Of a stretch of DNA of 49,500 bases, positions 35,100 to 43,488 are shown in pieces. The notes below the pieces were generated by a model. It was not told the origin of the DNA, searched no databases, and saw only the letters and a program-made list of their open reading frames with translations. A program made the position numbers and the translations under genes. The first letter of the stretch is position 1, and every line of letters begins with the position of its first letter. This stretch comes from CAUPWF01 sp964367685 (GTDB lineage Bacteria > Bacillota > Clostridia > Lachnospirales > Lachnospiraceae), in NCBI GenBank assembly GCA_964367685.1, contig CAYIYM010000017.1, positions 1-49,500 on the forward strand, in the 5' to 3' direction.

Positions 35100-37397
35100 C
35101 TATAATTTCATTTGAAAAATTGTTTTTATATCTCTAATTGCTCCCGCACATGTCTGATCTGATGCTGCTGGATAACTTAATTCCATCACTTCTTTCCCTT
35201 TTACAAGGGCTAGTACAGCAGATGCACCTCCGTCACCATTCACCATGCACTCAATATCTTCTATCATCTTATTTCCGATATGAATCATTTCTAAATAATC
35301 TGCACCTCGTGAAATAGCTGTCCTTCCCGAATAAACTAGGACAAATAATTCACCCTTTTTGTTCATTCCAAAGGCAGTTCTTGGATGCACTGATAGATTT
35401 TGTACGTCCGACTCTTGTGTTTGAATTGATAACGGAGTCTCCCATCCTTCTTCTATCATATGCTCTTTGATTGTGTTTTGATCAAAAAGCGGCCTTCCTT
35501 CTGCAATTAATGTCATTGCACCACCGTAAATCCATTGGTAGGATTCCCATTCTTGACTACTTATCCCTTCTGGTGGATTAAGCTTACAAGCATAGCTAAC
35601 ATCACTTACTTCGTAATACTTTGCATCCACCTTAGATAATGTCAAAGTATTCTCTATTTGCTTCCTTAAATTTCCCGAAATCGAAACAATTACGCCATTG
35701 GATGGTAGCATCAATACACCTTTTTTTATGCAGTAGATATTTGCTCCAATAATTCCAATATTAAGACGGCCGTCTCCTACTAATTTCGTATACTTTGAAC
35801 AACCATTTGGGATGATATCCTCTGAAATATCTTCTTTCGAGCTATAAGGTGTATACACAAGGACATCTTGTTCTTCGTCTGCTTCTACTTGAGAAACATT
35901 GATTTGATTTTTTGTCCATGGCAACTCAATGCCATTGCATGTAATAACACCATCATTTAACAAGAATCTAAAGATACCAAATTGTCCATCTTCCTTCATG
36001 CCTATACACGATTTCTTGTAGAGAGGAAATGTTTCTATTCTTTGTCCTTCCACATTTCTTCTTGAATAATCAATATGCTCTTCAACTACCTTCACTTGCT
36101 CTAAGGGTGAACCTACTCGTAACTTATTATGTAATTCAATTGTCTTTCGTGTACTAAAATACAAAAAATTTGAAATAACACTAACAGAATCTTCTTGTGA
36201 GTGTTGGAAATACTTTCGCACTCCCTCCCCCTGGCTCAGATTAATAACTTCTGAACTCTTCACATTATGCAGAATTGCCGCGTTTACGAGAATTGCATTT
36301 TGATTTTCTTTTTCTGACCAATTCAACTCTTTTTCTTCCCAGGTATCACAATCAAAATATCCTGTTTTATATGTGATTCCAGATTGCTCTTCTAATGAAA
36401 TCGAACTATGCTGTCCGCTAGTATCATAAATATTAACAAACCATTCTGGGTATTTTGTATAGAGATTTGATACACTTTCATCGTATATCTCATATCCGAA
36501 TTGCTCGGCTAACTTTGCCAAATGATAATAAGAAAGAATTGTTTTTTCTTTGATTGTCACATATGGATAAATATTGCAATTCTTTTTCACATAGATTTTA
36601 GAAATACGATTATCTATAAAGTTGTTGGTCATCGCTTTGGAAGTAATTGTTTCACTTGTCGTGTTAACGATACTACATATACTTAAGTCCTTACATGCAT
36701 ACATGGCCTCTTCACCATATCCGATCAGAAATATCTTCTCAAGGTTTACGAGCTCTTGTACTTGGCTATTGTATCTGATTTTTGAAAAATCAATGCAATA
36801 ACTATCTGTCTCTTCCCATAAAAACTCTATGTTGTATCCTTCTATCCGCTTTAACACTTCTTTATTATAATAATTTTTTTTCTTTCCTACTATATAGATA
36901 GTATGATTTTTATATTTTTCTATATCTTTCATGAACATATTTATAAATCGATAGTCACTTAGATAAAAGATTATCCCATCTCTTGTCTCGGCCAACTCTT
37001 TTTCTTTGGAATATTGATTAATAAATAGCTCACCATCACCACTAATTGGTACTAATAAATGTTGTACATCTTCCAACAATAACTCTCCTAGTATGGACGC
37101 TCTTATTGTTGCAATATCATCATATATATCTTGATTTGATTTCCCATCATACTCTTCAAATTCTTGAATATGATTATCTATTTTTTGAATATATGTGTCA
37201 TATAATTCTCGCTCTATGCGCTGATTTTGATAAAGAACTTCTGCCCACTTATCTTGAATCAATCGTGTCGCACTTGTAGTATCAATTGTGATTTCATTCC
37301 AAGCAAATTGCTTAAACAAGTTATGACCCTTAAAATATTTTCTCAAATATCCCGCATGAGTATACCCCTCATTTGTTATATCTAGAAATAAACACAT
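35100..37397 (-). CDS. Large protein with C-terminal phosphodiester glycosidase (NAGPA-like) domain
   Basis: A 765-residue protein with no signal peptide or membrane segment, so probably cytoplasmic. The C-terminal third (from about residue 545) matches the phosphodiester glycosidase family of the human uncovering enzyme: GANIYCIKKGVLMLPSNGVI, the arginine in HPRTAFGMNKKGELFVLVYSG (R673), and the acidic glycine-rich NGDGGASAVL at 720-729. The first 540 residues are not recognised. Residues 1-250 have alpha/beta character with runs such as DGIIFYLSDYRF and NHTIYIVGKKK. GAGGAG precedes the ATG, and the gap to the ROK gene is 2 bases. The likely activity is cleavage of a sugar-phosphodiester bond such as GlcNAc-1-phosphate linkages; the substrate is inferred from family and neighbours. 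Confidence 0.78.
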   Translation of the reverse strand: MCLFLDITNEGYTHAGYLRKYFKGHNLFKQFAWNEITIDTTSATRLIQDKWAEVLYQNQRIERELYDTYIQKIDNHIQEFEEYDGKSNQDIYDDIATIRASILGELLLEDVQHLLVPISGDGELFINQYSKEKELAETRDGIIFYLSDYRFINMFMKDIEKYKNHTIYIVGKKKNYYNKEVLKRIEGYNIEFLWEETDSYCIDFSKIRYNSQVQELVNLEKIFLIGYGEEAMYACKDLSICSIVNTTSETITSKAMTNNFIDNRISKIYVKKNCNIYPYVTIKEKTILSYYHLAKLAEQFGYEIYDESVSNLYTKYPEWFVNIYDTSGQHSSISLEEQSGITYKTGYFDCDTWEEKELNWSEKENQNAILVNAAILHNVKSSEVINLSQGEGVRKYFQHSQEDSVSVISNFLYFSTRKTIELHNKLRVGSPLEQVKVVEEHIDYSRRNVEGQRIETFPLYKKSCIGMKEDGQFGIFRFLLNDGVITCNGIELPWTKNQINVSQVEADEEQDVLVYTPYSSKEDISEDIIPNGCSKYTKLVGDGRLNIGIIGANIYCIKKGVLMLPSNGVIVSISGNLRKQIENTLTLSKVDAKYYEVSDVSYACKLNPPEGISSQEWESYQWIYGGAMTLIAEGRPLFDQNTIKEHMIEEGWETPLSIQTQESDVQNLSVHPRTAFGMNKKGELFVLVYSGRTAISRGADYLEMIHIGNKMIEDIECMVNGDGGASAVLALVKGKEVMELSYPAASDQTCAGAIRDIKTIFQMKL

Positions 37398-37399
37398 CC

Positions 37400-38563
37400 T
37401 TATTCTCCTCTTGTAATTAACTTATCATCCCACAATATCATTTCTGTCTCAGTTGAATCAAAATAGCAATTCAAAATAAACTTAGAACTAATAATTGTCG
37501 GCTTGATTTTTTTATGAATTTCTAATGTCTTGAAGGACACCCAGTAGCTAATATTCTCTCGAATGGTTGTATTGAGTTGTGGATACATGATTTTCTCAAA
37601 ATCTTCAATAATTCCACCTGTCAACACCACTCTTTCCAAATCCAAAAGTGTAATAATATTTGCTAACACTTCCCCTAACATAATACTAATTTCTTCTACA
37701 AATCGGATTGCATCCTTGTCTTGATTTTCAATGTCCCGTCTCAACTCTTCATATGGCTTCCCATATCGTTTCACAATTGCCTCCCTTGAAATAAATTGGG
37801 TTAAGCAATTATGCTTCCCACAAGGACATAGAACTTTTTCCTCTTTGTTATTTATAATATAGTGCCCCAGTTCCCCAGCAACACTGTTTTTGCTTTTTAA
37901 TATTTTTTGTTCTAGTATAAATGCAGATCCTACACCATTTTCTAGCTTTACAATCATTGCATTCATTTCGTCTTTATTATTGCTTTTTTCATAATGTGTA
38001 ATAATTCCAACGTCATTACACACATATACTGGAATATTAAATTCCTCTAACTCATGTTTTAGATCCAGATTCTTCCACCCTAGATCTCTCGAATCAATTA
38101 CGATACCTGTTCCTTCATTTACGACCCCTTCAACACTAATGACTATTGCATATTTCTTCATCTTGTATTCAGTCGTAATTTTTTGTAATGCCCTTTTTAT
38201 TACAAAAAGGGCATTACGTGATTTATTCATTTCTACTTGTGTTTCGTATAGAATACTTCCATCTAGTCCATTTAAGAACAGACTAATTGTTTCAACTGTA
38301 ACTACTACAGTAATAATATGGAACGATTGATAGTTAATAAGCAATGAAATTGGATTTCTGCCTTTTAAGCTACTGTTTTGAACATACTCATTCAAAACGT
38401 TATTGTCGCATAGCTCTCCAACTAAATTGGTAACTGTCTGAGTTGCCAAATTCGTTTTCTTCGCAATCAACTTTCTATGAATACCTTGTTCTTCATTAAT
38501 AACACGCAAGATATTTTTGATATTCTGCTTTTTCATTAAATCTGGACTTTTCAATTTATTCAT
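37400..38563 (-). CDS. ROK-family transcriptional regulator (NagC/XylR type)
   Basis: A 387-residue sugar-responsive regulator. Residues about 12-65 form a winged helix-turn-helix (IHRKLIAKKTNLATQTVTNLVGEL). The rest is a ROK domain with CNDVGI, the GELGH pair and the zinc cluster CPCGKHNCL, and VVLTGGII near the end. The kinase phosphate loop DxGGT is not present at the expected site (VVTVETISLFL instead), so it is a regulator rather than a kinase. It lies between the binding-protein gene and the phosphodiester-glycosidase gene and probably controls the promoter at 41.7 kb in response to an amino sugar or its phosphate. The start has an AAAGG site. Confidence 0.91.
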   Translation of the reverse strand: MNKLKSPDLMKKQNIKNILRVINEEQGIHRKLIAKKTNLATQTVTNLVGELCDNNVLNEYVQNSSLKGRNPISLLINYQSFHIITVVVTVETISLFLNGLDGSILYETQVEMNKSRNALFVIKRALQKITTEYKMKKYAIVISVEGVVNEGTGIVIDSRDLGWKNLDLKHELEEFNIPVYVCNDVGIITHYEKSNNKDEMNAMIVKLENGVGSAFILEQKILKSKNSVAGELGHYIINNKEEKVLCPCGKHNCLTQFISREAIVKRYGKPYEELRRDIENQDKDAIRFVEEISIMLGEVLANIITLLDLERVVLTGGIIEDFEKIMYPQLNTTIRENISYWVSFKTLEIHKKIKPTIISSKFILNCYFDSTETEMILWDDKLITRGE

Positions 38564-38644
38564 ATTATCAACCTTTCCTTTGTAACCATTATTTCTTAGT
38601 TTTCTTTTACTACTTTACTTCTTAATTAAGGATTTGCAACACTC

Positions 38645-39904
38645 TTATTTTAATGCTGTTTCTGCTTCTGTAATAATTGCATCTGCTGCTTGTTCTACTG
38701 TCATTGTATCAAATGCAATTGCTTCAATTGAGCTTGAGATTGTATTTGAAATTGATGTATATTCTTCGATTGATGGTCTAGAGAATCCATATTGTAATAC
38801 ATCTGCTGCCTTCTCAAAGTGTGGCTTATCAGCTACATAAGTTGTGAATGCTTCACTTTCTTTTGCTGTATTAGAAACTGGAAGGTATCCCGCATTAATA
38901 ACCCACTCTGCGTTCTTCTCACCTGTTGTCATGTATTCCATGAATTTTAAAGCTTCTTCTGTTTTCTTATCACCATTATCAAATAAGTAATAGTGGTTTG
39001 TTCCAAGACCTGTGCTTAACTCTTCGTTTCCAGCTAACATTTCAACTCCAATGTTCATTCCGAATTTATCGATGTATGAGCTTGCTGCACCTTGAGTTCC
39101 AATAATCATTGCTACTTGCTCTTCTGCGAATGCATCTTGTCCAACTGTCATTGGAGCAATTCCATCTTTAACGAAGCTTGTGTAGTATGATAATGTTTCT
39201 TCTACGCCTTCTTTATCAAATCCAAGTGCTGTAAAATCTTCGTTTAATAGAGTTTGTCCATTTTGCTCTAAGAAGCATAACCATGTCCAAGTTGTTCTCT
39301 CATTGTTAGGATCGATTGGCATCCAGATACCTTTTCTATCTTCTGTTGTCAAAGCTTTTGCTGTATCATATAATTCTTCCCATGTTGTTGGTGCATTTTC
39401 AATACCTGCTTCTGCAAACATGTCTTTGTTGTAAATTAATACTAAAGTTCCAGCTTCTACTGGCACAGAGTAAGTCTTTCCATCAAATACACCAGCATCC
39501 CATAAACCTTCTGGAATATCACTTCTCCACTCTTCTGATACTTTATCTGTTAAGTCTACTAACTTTCCAGTACTTTGAAGTACACCTGTCATTGTTGGCG
39601 CTCCCCATAAGATATCTGGTTGTGTATCGTTCATAACTGCTGTTTGAACTTTTGGAAGTAAGTCTTCACTTGCTGCCACAAACTCAGTAGTAATTGTAAC
39701 ACCTTCTGTTTGTGCGCTATACTCATCAGCCATCTTTTGTAAATAATCAGCCTTCTCAGTTGGGAATCCATGCCATAATGTAATTTCTACATCTCCGCTT
39801 TCTGTTTCTGTTTCTGTTTCTGCTACATTTGCTTCTTCGCTACTTCCGCCACATGCTGTTAAAACCATTACGCCAAGTAACATTGCTGCTAACATTCTTT
39901 TCAT
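38645..39904 (-). CDS. Sugar ABC transporter substrate-binding lipoprotein
   Basis: A 419-residue extracellular solute-binding protein of family 1 (CUT1 sugar importers). The signal peptide ends in the lipobox LTAC, with lipidated C18 followed by GGSSEE. A glutamate/threonine linker encoded by a hexanucleotide repeat comes next, then VEITLWHGFPTEKADYLQKM and the family-typical FAEAGIENAPTTWEELYDTA and NNERTTW. AAGGAG lies before the ATG. The two permeases are encoded upstream; the 81-base gap to the downstream ROK gene has no clear terminator. The ATPase subunit is not in the operon, so a shared MsmK/MalK-type ATPase elsewhere is expected. Specificity for an amino-sugar oligosaccharide is inferred from the operon. 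Confidence 0.94.
   Translation of the reverse strand: MKRMLAAMLLGVMVLTACGGSSEEANVAETETETESGDVEITLWHGFPTEKADYLQKMADEYSAQTEGVTITTEFVAASEDLLPKVQTAVMNDTQPDILWGAPTMTGVLQSTGKLVDLTDKVSEEWRSDIPEGLWDAGVFDGKTYSVPVEAGTLVLIYNKDMFAEAGIENAPTTWEELYDTAKALTTEDRKGIWMPIDPNNERTTWTWLCFLEQNGQTLLNEDFTALGFDKEGVEETLSYYTSFVKDGIAPMTVGQDAFAEEQVAMIIGTQGAASSYIDKFGMNIGVEMLAGNEELSTGLGTNHYYLFDNGDKKTEEALKFMEYMTTGEKNAEWVINAGYLPVSNTAKESEAFTTYVADKPHFEKAADVLQYGFSRPSIEEYTSISNTISSSIEAIAFDTMTVEQAADAIITEAETALK
39799..39822. repeat. Four tandem TTTCTG hexamers in the lipoprotein linker
   Basis: The unit TTTCTG is repeated four times without change and encodes part of a Thr-Glu alternating linker just after the lipid anchor. Gain or loss of a unit would keep the reading frame. 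Confidence 0.9.
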
Positions 39905-39934
39905 TTTCTTTCTCCTTTTTCATATGTATATGAT

Positions 39935-40759
39935 TTATTCTTTGCCGCCAGAAAAAGCGATACTTTCAATTACTTTTCTCTGGAAGAATACAAAGACAGT
40001 TACAACTGGAAGCATAACTAAAATGGTCGCTGCCATTAGTGCTCCCCAATCTGTTTCAATTGCACTTTGTTCTTTAAAGTACGATAGTCCTAATTGTAAT
40101 GTGTAAAATCTTTCATCATTTGTAATCAACAATGGCCAGAAATATTGATTCCATCCATAAATAAAGATTAAAATGATTGCTGTTGATAAAACTGGTTTCG
40201 ACATCGGGAAAATAATTTTTGTAATAATTTGGAATAAATTACATCCATCGATTTGCGCTGCTTCTTCAATCTCTTTTGGTATCTTTAAAAAGAATTGTCT
40301 TAGAAGGAAGATGATTAAAGCACTCCAGCTAAATGGGATAATTAATCCCCATAATGTATTTAGTAAACTTAACTCGCTTAAGATTCTAGTCATTGGAATC
40401 ATAATTGTCTGTGCTGGAAGCATAAGTCCAGATAATAATAATACAAACAAGAAGTTTTTCCCTTTGAATTCCACTCTTGCAAATGCATAAGCCGCAAGTA
40501 CAGAGGTAACTATTTGACCAATCATAATACCTAATGTTACAAGAACACTATTTACTAAAAAATCTACGAAAGGGAATCCATTTACCGCATTTACATAGTT
40601 TTCAAAATGTAATGTGCTTGGTATCCATTTAATTGGCACTTCTAATATTTCAGCCGGTGCCTTTAAGGAGCTTGATACCATCCAAAGAAATGGAAGTATC
40701 ATTACAAAAGCGATGGCATAGACCACAAGATTTTTTACTACAATCCCTAATTTTTTCAT
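39935..40759 (-). CDS. Sugar ABC transporter permease (MalG-type, CUT1)
   Basis: A 274-residue membrane protein with six predicted segments. The cytoplasmic EAA loop, EEAAQIDGCNLFQIITKIIFPMSKP, is clear, and the C-terminus ends shortly after the last segment, as in MalG-type subunits. It starts 9 bases after the MalF-type gene ends, with AGGAG before the ATG. Partners are the permease upstream and the binding lipoprotein downstream. Confidence 0.95.
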   Translation of the reverse strand: MKKLGIVVKNLVVYAIAFVMILPFLWMVSSSLKAPAEILEVPIKWIPSTLHFENYVNAVNGFPFVDFLVNSVLVTLGIMIGQIVTSVLAAYAFARVEFKGKNFLFVLLLSGLMLPAQTIMIPMTRILSELSLLNTLWGLIIPFSWSALIIFLLRQFFLKIPKEIEEAAQIDGCNLFQIITKIIFPMSKPVLSTAIILIFIYGWNQYFWPLLITNDERFYTLQLGLSYFKEQSAIETDWGALMAATILVMLPVVTVFVFFQRKVIESIAFSGGKE

Positions 40760-40768
40760 ATTGTACTC

Positions 40769-41629
40769 CTATTCTTTATCCATAATCATTTTTTGTACAG
40801 CCGTTACAGTAATTGCAATTGCGAATAATACAAAAGCAATGGCTGATGCATAACCTATTTTATATTCTCCAAATCCTGCTTGGTATAAATAAGTTACTAA
40901 CATTTGTGTGCTTCCTACTGGTCCACCTTGTGTTGTTACGTTAATGATATCGAATACTTGGAATAATGATGCTGTAGTAGATGATACAATTACGAAGAAC
41001 ATGGTTGGCTTCAATAGTGGTAATGTGATCTTAAAGAATTGTTGCAAGCTATTTGCTCCATCAATTCCAGACGCCTCATATAGTGTTGGCGAAATAGCAA
41101 GTATACCTGCTATGATAATAATCATGTTGTACCCCAGAGATTTCCATACTGCAATAATAATTAATGAAAACATTGCTGTTTCCGGTGACTGCAACCATGC
41201 CTGTGGTTCAATTCCTATCGTCCCAAGGATAGAGTTAAATAATCCTCCCTCGCCTGGTTGGAAAATCCACGACCATACAATACCGATAGCTACCATTGAT
41301 ACAATGTGTGGTAGGAAGTATGCTCCCTTAATAAATGCGTATCCTTTTACACCTTTGTAAATAACCGCACTAATTACTAATGAAATTGCTGTGGATAATA
41401 CTGTTGTAGTTACAGAATACACAACTGTATTTTTCAGAGCTTGTATAAATTCCGGCGATTTGAATAATTCAACGTAGTTGTTTAATCCTACGAAAGTTTT
41501 TTCTGGCGAGAATCCGTTCCACTCTACAAATGTTAGTGTAAATGAATACAACAATGGAATAATGAAAAATACGATAAACAAAATATATGCAGGTGCTATC
41601 AGCAAATATCCAGTGTATTTTTTTGTCAT
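40769..41629 (-). CDS. Sugar ABC transporter permease (MalF-type, CUT1)
   Basis: A 286-residue membrane protein with six predicted segments and the EAA loop YEASGIDGANSLQQFFKITLPLLKP. The N-terminal segment LIAPAYILFIVFFIIPLLYS and the following TLTFVEWNGF are typical of MalF/UgpA subunits. It is the first gene of the amino-sugar operon, with AGGAGG 7 bases upstream and a strong promoter about 50 bases further up. The gene order permease-permease-binding protein is less common than binding protein first. Confidence 0.95.
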   Translation of the reverse strand: MTKKYTGYLLIAPAYILFIVFFIIPLLYSFTLTFVEWNGFSPEKTFVGLNNYVELFKSPEFIQALKNTVVYSVTTTVLSTAISLVISAVIYKGVKGYAFIKGAYFLPHIVSMVAIGIVWSWIFQPGEGGLFNSILGTIGIEPQAWLQSPETAMFSLIIIAVWKSLGYNMIIIIAGILAISPTLYEASGIDGANSLQQFFKITLPLLKPTMFFVIVSSTTASLFQVFDIINVTTQGGPVGSTQMLVTYLYQAGFGEYKIGYASAIAFVLFAIAITVTAVQKMIMDKE

Positions 41630-41676
41630 ATTATTTCCTCCTTCTATTTCTTTCTTGTTATTAATCTAGTAAATGG

Positions 41677-41706
41677 ATTATATATTTTCTATACCTTTTT
41701 CGTCAA
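41677..41706 (-). promoter_or_regulatory. Promoter for the amino-sugar operon
   Basis: TTGACG (41701-41706, minus strand) and a perfect TATAAT (41677-41682) are 18 bases apart, with a leader of about 40 bases. It is the only clear promoter for the nine genes down to 30978. The rest of the 343-base gap (41630-41972) is AT-rich, with no gene visible and a terminator at its far end. Confidence 0.72.
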
Positions 41707-41935
41707 CAATCTCCGTATTTGTTTTCTTTCAGAAACTATTAAAAACTCTTTTTCTATTAATATACACAAAATATCCATTGTTTTTTTATCTATTTTGCAT
41801 AATTTATTTTTTATTTTCACTTACATTCACCTTATTATTTTCTTGTTTTTTTCTAATTAATCCATCAATTAGAACAATTGATTTTCCAGTTTTCATCCTC
41901 ATTTTCGAACATTTTTGAGTAAAAACGAAAAAATC

Positions 41936-41968
41936 AGATGCAACTACTTAACAGTAGATTACATCTGT
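41936..41968 (-). terminator. Terminator after the SbcC/YhaN-like gene
   Basis: CAGATG/CATCTG and CTA/TAG form an interrupted stem with an eight-base loop, followed on the minus strand by ATTTTTTCG. It lies a few bases after the stop of the ATPase gene. Confidence 0.75.
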
Positions 41969-41972
41969 TTCA

Positions 41973-43472
41973 TTATTCATCGGATAACATTGTCAATCCA
42001 TAAGGTATTTTTAACTGCTCTAATAATTTCATTTCTCGCTTATGACAAGTAAATAGGATAACTTGTCTTCTGGTCTTATGTAACCATTCAAGAATCGCAC
42101 TCGCACGCATGTCATCATAATATACAAGGGTGTCATCTAAGATAATTGGCAGATTTTCTGTATGTAATATTTCTGATACTGCCATCCGTATTGCAAAATA
42201 TACTTGCTCGATTGTTCCACGGCTTACTTGTTCAATACCAATACTTCTCCCCTCTGCATAAATCACAACATTTAATTGTTCGTCCACAAACAACTTCTGA
42301 TACTTGCCTCGCGTAATGCTCTCCAATATAGCCGATGCATGAACATTTAATTCGTGGCCAAAATTCTTCTGGATTTCTTTTGCAACTTGTCCAATCCTAT
42401 CCATCGCCAAGTCCATCGCAGCCATTTTATCAGTTAAGTTTTTGTATACATCTGGATTAATCTGCAATTCTTGCAACTCTTCCTCAAGGTTTTCTACTAC
42501 AATGTATTTTTCTTGTATCTCATTGGTCAAGCGCTCTTGCTCCCACATCACCTTCTGAATATCAATTTCTGTTTCTTCTTCTATGGATTCACTCGGCATT
42601 CGATATTTTAATCTATTCCATATGTAAAGCCCTTCTGCCAAGGCAATCACAAGTACTATCATATAATTTAGCGGTGCGGCTACAATGATCAATGGCAAAA
42701 AAAGTAAAATAGCAAAGGTAATATAAGTCATCAAATCGATTTTTACCTTCTCTCTTTTCTTTTCTTCCTTTACTTCTCTTGCTTCACTCAATAATTCTAA
42801 TTGTTTATTCTCTTTTAACTGGGCTTCCAATCTATCTATTTCACGTTGTATGTAATCACGTTCTAGTATAATACGCTCACGATTAGTTTCTACTCTATTT
42901 TGAGCTCGATCCAATTCGCCTCTCACTTCTTTTCGCTTGGCTTTTAAATGGGCAGTAACATTCTGCAACTGAATATCGTCATCGCCTTGACTATGGAAAT
43001 TGGCAGCAAAATTGCGTACCTCGACAACTAATTCCTCACCTGTTTCTATTTTATGTTGTGCTACAGATATGGTATTTTCGTAATTAGAGAGGCTAATCCT
43101 TCCTAGAAGCATCTCCAAGTCCCCATCTTCTACACTTAATACTTCCCCATCTTCTTCACAAATCAAGCTAACCTGTTTCGATACTTTATCAAAATTTCTG
43201 CTCAAATAAAATGTCTTTTTACCACAGATAAATCGCATAGCCCCCGAGTAATAATTGCTATTCTCCCAGGGTTCATAAATTTTAAATGTATCTCGTTTAG
43301 CTGCGCGGCCTCTTCCTCGATCAAGCCCAAACAGCATGCTCCGAATAAATGTGTGAATTGTTGATTTTCCGCCTTCATTTTCCGCATAAATAACTTGGAT
43401 TCCAGAAGATATTTGAATTGATTTATTTGAGAATTTTCCAAAATTTTTCAATATCATTTCTCTAATTTCCAT
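41973..43472 (-). CDS. Short SbcC/YhaN-like AAA ATPase with central membrane segments
   Basis: A 499-residue SMC/SbcC-type ATPase. The N-terminus IREMILKNFGKFSNKSIQI leads to Walker A AENEGGKST (30-38). A Q-loop-like VAQHKIETGEE is near 137. Coiled-coil runs cover about 165-240 and 300-345. The ABC signature region VSRGTIEQVYFAIRMAV begins at 416, and Walker B LPIILDD is at 441-447. Between the two coils lie two membrane segments (about 249-286), as described for the YhaN group. At about half the length of B. subtilis YhaN or E. coli SbcC, it has very short coils. It starts 16 bases after the nuclease gene, its likely partner. Probable role: DNA end processing or repair near the membrane. Confidence 0.85.
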   Translation of the reverse strand: MEIREMILKNFGKFSNKSIQISSGIQVIYAENEGGKSTIHTFIRSMLFGLDRGRGRAAKRDTFKIYEPWENSNYYSGAMRFICGKKTFYLSRNFDKVSKQVSLICEEDGEVLSVEDGDLEMLLGRISLSNYENTISVAQHKIETGEELVVEVRNFAANFHSQGDDDIQLQNVTAHLKAKRKEVRGELDRAQNRVETNRERIILERDYIQREIDRLEAQLKENKQLELLSEAREVKEEKKREKVKIDLMTYITFAILLFLPLIIVAAPLNYMIVLVIALAEGLYIWNRLKYRMPSESIEEETEIDIQKVMWEQERLTNEIQEKYIVVENLEEELQELQINPDVYKNLTDKMAAMDLAMDRIGQVAKEIQKNFGHELNVHASAILESITRGKYQKLFVDEQLNVVIYAEGRSIGIEQVSRGTIEQVYFAIRMAVSEILHTENLPIILDDTLVYYDDMRASAILEWLHKTRRQVILFTCHKREMKLLEQLKIPYGLTMLSDE

Positions 43473-43488
43473 TCACTATCATTCCCTT

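Noticed and set aside
40908..41360. Plus-strand open frame of 150 codons antisense to the MalF-type permease
   Set aside because: Shadow of a strongly supported membrane protein gene; no start signal.
41673..41918. Plus-strand open frame of 81 codons in the gap upstream of the sugar ABC operon
   Set aside because: It is phenylalanine/leucine-rich translation of T-rich DNA, has no ribosome-binding site, and overlaps the clear minus-strand promoter at 41677-41706.
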